Positions 4,883 to 9,080 of a stretch of 9,080 nucleotides of DNA are shown piece after piece (the first letter of the stretch is position 1; each line of letters opens with the position of its first letter). This DNA is from an uncultured Alphaproteobacteria bacterium. Its GTDB lineage: Bacteria > Pseudomonadota > Alphaproteobacteria > Rs-D84. The stretch is from NCBI GenBank assembly GCA_937901165.1, contig CALCGS010000092.1:1-9080 (forward strand), written 5' to 3'. The notes below the pieces were generated by a model, which worked only from the letters and a program-made list of their open reading frames with translations, was not told the origin of the DNA and ran no database searches. The position numbers were made by a program, and so were the translations under genes.

Positions 4883-5921
4883 TTTCATCTGGCAACTGAT
4901 TTCTATGTTTTCCCGGCATATTATTCGGCAAACAATGTTTATGTTTTATACGCCAATCTATTCTTTTACTATTTTGACTATCAAATCTGTATTCATGATT
5001 CAAAGCACTATGTTCAAGTGTTCCATTATTTAACCCGTAATTTCCCAACACGCGTGTTTCCCCTATTGGATCGGATGCATTTTCTGCCTGTCCTTTACTT
5101 GATGCTTTTATCATACATAAAACATCGATATAAATTTCCCCCTTGGAAGAATTATTAAAACTTATTCTATAATCCAAATGCGGTCCATAATCCCCCCCAG
5201 AATGACCACTTAAACCAATTTGTTGTCCTGCACCAATCTTTTGCCCCTTTTTAACCATAATAGATTGCAAATGTAAATACCTTGTAAAAACACCGTTTGT
5301 ATGTGATATTTTAACATAATTTCCACCACCCGCACTATCCCATCCTGCAAAATCAACCACACCATCCGCTGTTGCATAAACAGGCGTACCATCAGGAACC
5401 CCAATATCAATAGCCGGATGAAATTTATAGCCAACACTTTTTCTAAATCCAAAATCACTTGTAAGAATAAGATTATTTGTCTTTATCGGCGACCGTAAAG
5501 GCAATGCTGTAAAACCACCAACATTAACTACATTATTTGATGCAACATTACTTGTTACAGTATTATTTGTTGTTGCATTATGTGCCTCTGTATTATCTTT
5601 TGTTGTTGCATTATGTGCCTCTGTATCATCTGTTGGTGTATTATTTTCAACCATGTCAGCAAATTTTGCAGTTGCATCATCAACATCTTTCATATCATCA
5701 ATTATATTTATACCTGCATACGGACATCCAGAAATGCAATTACCCGCACTATCATATTGTCGTTCGTACAACATATAATCTTCGGCCAAGAATTTCATTC
5801 TATCGACAAAACCAACATCTTGAAATGTTTTTGGGAATTTTTCTGCGGTCAACAAACTATCCGCCCAACAATTTATTGGAACACCAACCAAACACAAAAA
5901 AATAATTTTACAAACTCTCAT
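4875..5921 (-). CDS. Secreted M23/LytM-type peptidase-fold protein
   Basis: Active M23 enzymes are zinc endopeptidases that cut peptidoglycan cross-bridges or stem peptides; some inactive members activate amidases. This 348-residue protein has a Sec signal (1-20, ending CWA) and a polar region with NCISGC (61-66). A Thr/Asn linker carries two TEAHNATT repeats (100-118). The M23 domain is at about 150-268, followed by a basic C-terminal tail of 80 residues. The zinc motif HPAID (H168, D172), the catalytic-type YLH (H217) and the first His of the last motif (H248) are present. That motif reads GPHLDY instead of GPHLHY, so the third zinc ligand is D250. The protein could be altered in activity or a non-catalytic regulator. 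The gene has a near-leaderless promoter and is divergent from htpX. Confidence 0.88.
   Translation of the reverse strand: MRVCKIIFLCLVGVPINCWADSLLTAEKFPKTFQDVGFVDRMKFLAEDYMLYERQYDSAGNCISGCPYAGINIIDDMKDVDDATAKFADMVENNTPTDDTEAHNATTKDNTEAHNATTNNTVTSNVASNNVVNVGGFTALPLRSPIKTNNLILTSDFGFRKSVGYKFHPAIDIGVPDGTPVYATADGVVDFAGWDSAGGGNYVKISHTNGVFTRYLHLQSIMVKKGQKIGAGQQIGLSGHSGGDYGPHLDYRISFNNSSKGEIYIDVLCMIKASSKGQAENASDPIGETRVLGNYGLNNGTLEHSALNHEYRFDSQNSKRIDWRIKHKHCLPNNMPGKHRNQLPDEIM
5566..5626. repeat. Tandem 33-bp repeat inside the M23 gene
   Basis: A 28-bp sequence at 5566-5593 recurs exactly at 5599-5626, a period of 33 bp or 11 codons. It encodes the duplicated TEAHNATT units of the linker. Slippage here would change linker length in frame. 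Confidence 0.85.
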
Positions 5922-5935
5922 ATTTTTATTATTAT
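5907..5935 (+). promoter_or_regulatory. Promoter of htpX
   Basis: TTTACA (5907-5912), a 17-base spacer and TATTAT (5930-5935) predict a start near 5942, about 10 bases before the ATG. The -35 lies inside the 5' end of the divergent M23 gene. Confidence 0.55.
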
Positions 5936-5959
5936 ATCACAAAGGATATAAAATGTCGA
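5931..5959 (-). promoter_or_regulatory. Promoter of the M23 gene
   Basis: The minus strand carries TCGACA (5959-5954, inside the htpX start), a 17-base spacer and a perfect TATAAT (5936-5931). Transcription would start about 3-4 bases before the ATG at 5921, and no ribosome binding site is seen. Its -10 overlaps the htpX -10. Confidence 0.55.
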
Positions 5960-6888
5960 AAGTAAAAACCACATACGATCACATAAAATCAAATAATATA
6001 AAAACCGCTATTTTGGTGGCATTATTTCCATGTATTTTTATTGTGCTTATATTTTTATTTTGTTGGATGGTAATTCCTGTGGACCAAGCATTAACAATAA
6101 CAGTCGAAGTTGCAATTCCAACAATCGTAATATGTTTGGTATGGATGCTAATATCTTGGGCATTTGGTGATTCTATGATGCTATCATCGGCTGGTGCAAC
6201 ACAAATCCAAGAAACCGACCCAGAATACAAAACCGTTTTTCGCAGTGTTGAAAATGTTGCATTGGCGGCGGGTCTACCTACCCCAAAAATATACATTATA
6301 CACGACAACGCCTTGAACGCATTTGCCACCGGTCGCACCCCAAAAGATGCCTCTGTTGCAATAACCACAGGTTTGATACAAAAACTGGACAATACAGAAT
6401 TACAAGGTGTAATCGCACACGAAATGGCACATATTGGCAATCGCGACATTCGTTTGGATATGTTTTTAATTACCGGCATTGGTGTCACTGTTTTTATTGC
6501 CGACATCTTGGGGCGTTCTTTGATTTATGGTTCTAATGCTCATTATGATAAAGACGGCAAAGATAACACAAAAATCATAATACTTATGGTATGGTTGGCA
6601 TTTTCTGTATTTAATTTTATAGTCAGCCCATTATTACAACTTGCTATATCCAGGAAACGCGAATTTGCCGCCGATGCAACCGGCGCACAAATAACACGTA
6701 ATCCATCTGCACTGGCATCCGCATTACGTAAAATCAGTGGCAATTCGTGCGTAAAAAATTTATGCAACACCAAGGCATTATCTATCGCATGTATAGAAAA
6801 CCCTGAAAAATCACGTTCTTTGATGGGCGATTTATTTTCAACCCACCCATCAACCAAGGAAAGAATAAAACGCCTTGAATCCATGTAA
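5953..6888 (+). CDS. htpX: Membrane zinc protease HtpX
   Basis: HtpX is an inner-membrane M48 metalloprotease that degrades misfolded membrane proteins as part of envelope quality control. The 311 residues are close to the usual 280-300. Membrane helices are seen at about 18-40, 50-71, 172-190 and 208-232. The cytosolic catalytic part holds the zinc motif HEMAH (156-160, with E157 as catalytic base) and the third ligand E237 in REFAAD. NAFATGR (122-128) precedes it, and the C-terminal FSTHPSTKERI is also typical of the family. AAAGGA six bases before the ATG fixes the start. The promoter region is shared, back to back, with the M23 wall-hydrolase-like gene, which suggests joint envelope control. 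Confidence 0.97.
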   Translation: MSKVKTTYDHIKSNNIKTAILVALFPCIFIVLIFLFCWMVIPVDQALTITVEVAIPTIVICLVWMLISWAFGDSMMLSSAGATQIQETDPEYKTVFRSVENVALAAGLPTPKIYIIHDNALNAFATGRTPKDASVAITTGLIQKLDNTELQGVIAHEMAHIGNRDIRLDMFLITGIGVTVFIADILGRSLIYGSNAHYDKDGKDNTKIIILMVWLAFSVFNFIVSPLLQLAISRKREFAADATGAQITRNPSALASALRKISGNSCVKNLCNTKALSIACIENPEKSRSLMGDLFSTHPSTKERIKRLESM

Positions 6889-6914
6889 AAACGCCACACA
6901 AGGTGGCATTTTTT
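6887..6914 (+). terminator. Intrinsic terminator of htpX
   Basis: GCCAC (6893-6897) and GTGGC (6903-6907) pair around ACAAG and are followed by ATTTTTT. It begins at the htpX stop codon. It is part of the 40-bp sequence duplicated at 7086-7125. Confidence 0.85.
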
Positions 6915-6926
6915 ATTAAATCCTGG
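6887..6926. repeat. 40-bp direct repeat, copy 1
   Basis: It is identical to 7086-7125 and starts within the htpX stop codon. It carries the terminator hairpin and ends in CCTGG. In the other copy that TGG is the CCA end of tRNA-Arg. The 159 bp between copies (6927-7085) show no match to the tRNA beyond about 10 bases. Confidence 0.9.
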
Positions 6927-7068
6927 TGTCTACATTCATTCCCCTTGCTACACAATAATCAAAATCTATAAAAACTCGTATTAAAAAACTCCGTTTTTAT
7001 GATTTTTCTAATTGCACATCTTCGTATTGACCATGTGCTTCGCTCTGGCCTATCCTTCTGGACGACAT
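6916..7068 (-). pseudogene. Broken short reading frame between the 40-bp repeats
   Basis: On the minus strand an ATG at 7068 opens a 23-codon frame (MSSRRIGQSEAHGQYEDVQL...) to a TAA at 6999-6997. The same frame then stays open for 26 more codons, containing VARGMNVDTRI, to a TAA at 6918-6916 inside repeat copy 1. The peptide reads like natural protein sequence split by one stop, but no ribosome binding site is seen and I do not recognise the family. The stretch also holds a GCACAT/ATGTGC stem (7014-7019 and 7033-7038) and ATAAAAAC/GTTTTTAT (6968-6975 and 6993-7000), so a structured RNA is an alternative. Confidence 0.35.
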
Positions 7069-7085
7069 CAATACAATATTTAATA

Positions 7086-7112
7086 AAAAACGCCACACAA
7101 GGTGGCATTTTT
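7086..7112 (-). terminator. Intrinsic terminator of tRNA-Arg
   Basis: The same GCCAC/GTGGC hairpin (7092-7096 and 7102-7106) is followed on the minus strand by a run of T after GGCG. It starts about 15 bases past the tRNA CCA. Confidence 0.8.
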
Positions 7113-7125
7113 TATTAAATCCTGG
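7086..7125. repeat. 40-bp direct repeat, copy 2
   Basis: This is an exact copy of 6887-6926. Its right end coincides with the last base of the CCA of tRNA-Arg (7123-7125), a boundary typical of recombination at tRNA 3' ends. Confidence 0.9.
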
Positions 7126-7199
7126 CGCGCCCAGAAGGATTCGAACCCTCAACCTTCTGATCCGTAGTCAGATGCTCTATCCAATTGAGCCATGGGCGC
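7123..7199 (-). tRNA. tRNA-Arg(ACG)
   Basis: This is a 77-base cloverleaf with encoded CCA (7125-7123). The acceptor arm GCGCCCA pairs with TGGGCGC and the discriminator is G. The D-arm is GCTC...GAGC. The anticodon arm TCTGA-CTACGGA-TCAGA gives anticodon ACG, whose A34 is normally changed to inosine to read CGU/CGC/CGA. The T-arm is GAGGGTTCGAATCCTTC. It has its own promoter and terminator. Confidence 0.97.
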
Positions 7200-7211
7200 A
7201 ACATACAAACA

Positions 7212-7239
7212 ATTTTACAATAAAATATTCTAAATGCAA
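7212..7239 (-). promoter_or_regulatory. Promoter of tRNA-Arg
   Basis: The minus strand carries TTGCAT (7239-7234), a 16-base spacer and TAAAAT (7217-7212), about 12 bases before the mature tRNA 5' end. Confidence 0.6.
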
Positions 7240-7298
7240 GAAAAATATTTACAAAAAAATTTTGTACCACAAAATCTTGACAAATTTTATATTATCAC

Positions 7299-7326
7299 TT
7301 GACAAAATATATTTTTGGGTTATAAT
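7299..7326 (+). promoter_or_regulatory. Strong promoter of the beta-solenoid membrane protein gene
   Basis: A perfect TTGACA (7299-7304), a 16-base spacer and a perfect TATAAT (7321-7326) lie upstream of the ATG at 7353. Further TTGACAAA copies lie at 7277 and 7329, spaced 22 and 30 bp. They may be chance in this AT-rich DNA or may be operator-like. Confidence 0.8.
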
Positions 7327-7352
7327 ATTGACAAATACAAAAGGATTTTAAT

Positions 7353-8042
7353 ATGAGCAAAAAAAATAATAACACAAAAAAACAAAATTGGTTTTATCGT
7401 ATTATAAAATTTATTTTTTGGCCAATAAGAATGATTTGGAATAAAATATTACTTCCTATATGGAATTGGATTGCCGGATTAAACTTTATCGCTTTATTAA
7501 ACTTGGCATTATTGTCCTGTATAATCGTTTTATTTACAGCATTAATTATGGATGTTACAAATAACAGCATCCACTTTACAAAATACGCAAGTGCAGAACC
7601 AGAAATATCACAAAAAACAACAAGAATAGAAAAACCAAAACATTTATTACCTGCAAAAGCAGACCAAAATAACGGCACAGGTTCTGTTATCACCGTTGCA
7701 AAACGCAAACCAAACAGAACAGCAATCAAACAAATTGCATTTGTTGAAAACCAAGAAAGCAAAACCGTTGATTTAATGGGCGATGTTGTAATCGACAATC
7801 ACGATGCAACCATACTTTTAAAAACAAACACACACGTCAAAGGTAATTTATATTTACAAAATATGCGCAAATACACATTACCATGCAATTTACATATTGA
7901 CGGCAATTTATTTGTTCGCGACTTAAATATGTTAAACTTTTGCGGTTCTTTCACCGTCAAAGGCAATATTTACGTCAGCCCACGTTCATCATTTGGTCCA
8001 ATTCCAAATAACGCAAATATCGGCGGACAAATCATATTATAA
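7353..8042 (+). CDS. Inner-membrane protein with a bactofilin-like beta-solenoid tail
   Basis: No named family is recognised. The 229 residues begin with a basic, Trp-rich, probably amphipathic stretch (1-42). One membrane helix (about 44-66) and a polar linker (68-135) follow. The repetitive tail (140-229) repeats a hydrophobic-Gly-Asn/Gln-hydrophobic motif about every 20 residues: HVKGNLYL, HIDGNLFV, TVKGNIYV and NIGGQIIL. This spacing suggests coils of a beta-solenoid, as in bactofilins and other polymer-forming proteins, but the tail is short and the membrane anchor is atypical. The tail is probably periplasmic if the basic N-terminus stays inside. AAAGGA precedes the ATG, and a near-consensus promoter predicts strong expression. 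The gene is a single unit with a shared terminator. Confidence 0.85.
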   Translation: MSKKNNNTKKQNWFYRIIKFIFWPIRMIWNKILLPIWNWIAGLNFIALLNLALLSCIIVLFTALIMDVTNNSIHFTKYASAEPEISQKTTRIEKPKHLLPAKADQNNGTGSVITVAKRKPNRTAIKQIAFVENQESKTVDLMGDVVIDNHDATILLKTNTHVKGNLYLQNMRKYTLPCNLHIDGNLFVRDLNMLNFCGSFTVKGNIYVSPRSSFGPIPNNANIGGQIIL

Positions 8043-8059
8043 AAATTTCATGCGCAAAT

Positions 8060-8084
8060 AAAAATCCCCGATTTGGGGATTTTT
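8060..8084. terminator. Bidirectional terminator
   Basis: AAAAATCCCC (8060-8069) and GGGGATTTTT (8075-8084) form a 10-bp stem with a 5-base loop and T runs on both strands. It sits between convergent gene ends at 8042 and 8086 and can serve both. Confidence 0.85.
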
Positions 8085-8085
8085 A

Positions 8086-8307
8086 TTATTTTTTCTTTAC
8101 TGTTTTTTTAGTTGGCGACGACATTTTCTGGTATTCTTTATACAACACACCACAGCATGTATAAACCAACAATGCAGCAAAAGCTGCAATCAAACCAGGC
8201 AACAAATCAGCCGCAAAATACACAAACAAAACAATAGCAACAACCAAAATAATAGTAACTGCTATATTTTTTGTTAAAACAGACAACAATTTTTGAATAA
8301 AGTTCAT
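8086..8307 (-). CDS. Small two-helix membrane protein
   Basis: No family is recognised. The 73 residues hold two membrane helices (about 14-31 and 33-55) joined by a tight turn at Asp-Leu-Leu-Pro-Gly, and a Lys-rich C-terminus (KKTVKKK). The helix content fits a hairpin with both ends in the cytoplasm. It has the strongest ribosome binding site in the window (GGGAGGA five bases before the ATG) and its own extended -10. It follows secG by 55 bp on the same strand. Size and shape recall small holins, but that is weak evidence, and a housekeeping membrane protein is equally possible. Confidence 0.8.
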   Translation of the reverse strand: MNFIQKLLSVLTKNIAVTIILVVAIVLFVYFAADLLPGLIAAFAALLVYTCCGVLYKEYQKMSSPTKKTVKKK

Positions 8308-8330
8308 TTTTTCCTCCCATATATTTCTAT

Positions 8331-8339
8331 ATTATAGCA
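8331..8339 (-). promoter_or_regulatory. Extended -10 promoter of the two-helix protein gene
   Basis: The minus strand reads TGC-TATAAT (8339-8331), a TGn-extended -10 that needs no good -35, and none is seen. The predicted leader is about 17 bases. Confidence 0.55.
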
Positions 8340-8362
8340 CACAAAAAGCAAACTATCTAGAA

Positions 8363-8740
8363 CTATTTTTCATCAGACACATTAACAGGTTCTGTTTCTT
8401 CAACCAATTTTGCATCTTCTGCAGAAACAGCATCCGTATCAGTTGTATCAGATTGAACATCCTGATTTATAATTTCTTGACGCAAATCACTTTGTGTACT
8501 GGCAACATCAGATTTTGCAGAAACCAATGCCAACAAAGCACACAACACAAAAAACAAAGTTGCCAATATAGCGGTCGCCTTGGTTAAAAAATTTCCAGCC
8601 GCTGCACCAGTCAACGCCCCACCAAACATAGATGCCGCCGCAGAACCAGACATACCACTACCCTCAGATTTCTGTAACAAAATCAAACCAATCATAAAAA
8701 CAGCAACGATTATTAACAAAACAAGTAATATTGAAAACAT
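8363..8740 (-). CDS. secG: Protein-export membrane protein SecG
   Basis: SecG is the small helper subunit of the SecYEG translocon, which aids export of proteins across the inner membrane. The start is the ATG at 8740 with AAAGGA upstream, giving 125 residues. The frame opens further upstream, but that would add a basic segment overlapping rnc. The first helix is at about 2-20, with the family signature MIGLILLQKSEGSGM. A Gly/Ala-rich loop leads to GNFLTKATAILATLFF in the second helix (about 50-72). The acidic tail of about 45 residues (Asp, Glu, Thr, Ser) is longer than in the shortest SecGs. It follows rnc by 40 bp on the same strand, probably as one operon. Confidence 0.95.
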   Translation of the reverse strand: MFSILLVLLIIVAVFMIGLILLQKSEGSGMSGSAAASMFGGALTGAAAGNFLTKATAILATLFFVLCALLALVSAKSDVASTQSDLRQEIINQDVQSDTTDTDAVSAEDAKLVEETEPVNVSDEK

Positions 8741-8780
8741 TTTTATTCCTTTATTTTTCTTGATTTTATATTTCAAAAAC

Positions 8781-9080
8781 CTAAATTGCAAGAATTTTTA
8801 ACAATTCTGCCGCAGCAGCAATACTCGCAGTCTTTTTAGAACCGCCCTGTCCTAACGCATTTTTACCCAATGCAGACACAGAAACATTAAACACCGGACT
8901 ATGTGCCGGCCCAGTTTGTGGCAAAAATTCATACACAGGAAGCGTTCCAGGATTTTGTTTCTGTACTAATTCCTGCAAAAGCGTTTTCGAATCCTTTGGT
9001 GCAACAATTTCAGCCGCCGCCAATTCACGCCACACAGAAACAATAACATCACGCACAGCATCAAACCCAGCATCTAAAAA
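8781..9080 (-). CDS. rnc: Ribonuclease III, C-terminal part (5' end outside window)
   Basis: RNase III cuts double-stranded RNA in rRNA processing and mRNA turnover. The last 100 residues are present and the frame runs off the right edge. The start FLDAGFDAVRDVIVSVW matches the end of the catalytic domain (the Leu-Asp-x-Gly-Phe segment). The double-stranded RNA-binding domain follows. It has DSKTLLQELVQ (first helix), PVYEFLPQTGPAHSPVFNV (beta strands with the GPxH loop) and GQGGSKKTASIAAAAELL (last helix with the KK pair that binds RNA). The nuclease active-site residues lie outside the window. The downstream neighbour is secG. Confidence 0.93.
   Translation of the reverse strand, partial: FLDAGFDAVRDVIVSVWRELAAAEIVAPKDSKTLLQELVQKQNPGTLPVYEFLPQTGPAHSPVFNVSVSALGKNALGQGGSKKTASIAAAAELLKILAI

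Noticed and set aside
5192..5198. Run of seven C as a possible frameshift site
   Set aside because: The M23 frame continues through it with the expected domain motifs on both sides, so no disruption is evident.
5566..5626. CRISPR-like repeat
   Set aside because: There are only two units, directly in tandem with 5 bases between, inside a coding linker. No spacer pattern and no cas genes are present.
5537..5951. Plus-strand open frames rich in Tyr/Leu/His and Cys/Ile
   Set aside because: They are antisense shadows of the M23 gene created by its repetitive Asn/Thr linker.
6543..6899. Minus-strand open frame opposite htpX
   Set aside because: It is a shadow frame antisense to conserved HtpX sequence, with no ribosome binding site.
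8086..8307. Firm call of the two-helix protein as a holin
   Set aside because: Only size and helix number match. It sits beside secG, not beside the spanin pair or an endolysin.
8741..8791. Upstream start extending secG by 17 residues
   Set aside because: It would overlap the end of rnc and put a basic stretch before the first helix. AAAGGA precedes the ATG at 8740.

Overview
The window is compact, AT-rich DNA that looks chromosomal. It carries housekeeping genes (rho, ssb, htpX, secG, the 3' part of rnc, two tRNAs with encoded CCA) among small envelope or secreted proteins I cannot name. Lipoprotein-type and Sec-type signals, an i-spanin/o-spanin pair and HtpX indicate a Gram-negative cell. 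The Rho, SSB (DIPF tip), SecG and RNase III sequences look proteobacterial. An uncultured, AT-rich, probably host-associated alphaproteobacterium is my best guess, but that is inference.

Positions 1-1026 look accessory. A partial plus-strand ORF runs tail-to-tail into a small minus-strand gene with its own promoter. About 500 bases without a convincing gene follow, dense in TTTGACA repeats, inverted repeats and a 17-bp direct repeat, and end at tRNA-Pro(UGG). Positions 1190-2534 hold a secreted cysteine-rich protein, then on the minus strand two overlapping genes with the architecture of phage spanins (Rz/Rz1). Positions 2578-4882 hold rho (minus) and ssb (plus), transcribed divergently, followed by a small degenerate Smr-domain protein.

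Positions 4875-6888 pair a secreted M23/LytM-type protein (minus) with the membrane protease HtpX (plus). Their promoters overlap within about 50 bp, and both gene products act on the envelope. The M23 protein has Asp where the third zinc-binding His is expected. Positions 6887-7199 hold an exact 40-bp direct repeat that includes the htpX terminator and ends at the CCA of tRNA-Arg(ACG). The copies flank 159 bp carrying a broken short reading frame.

Positions 7353-8042 encode a membrane-anchored protein with a repetitive beta-solenoid-like tail. The rest is a minus-strand cluster: rnc (entering from the right edge), secG and a two-helix membrane protein. Most transcription units end in clear hairpin-plus-T terminators. 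Most starts have AAGGA-type ribosome binding sites. Two secreted-protein genes are exceptions: their -10 boxes sit almost on the start codon, suggesting near-leaderless mRNAs.
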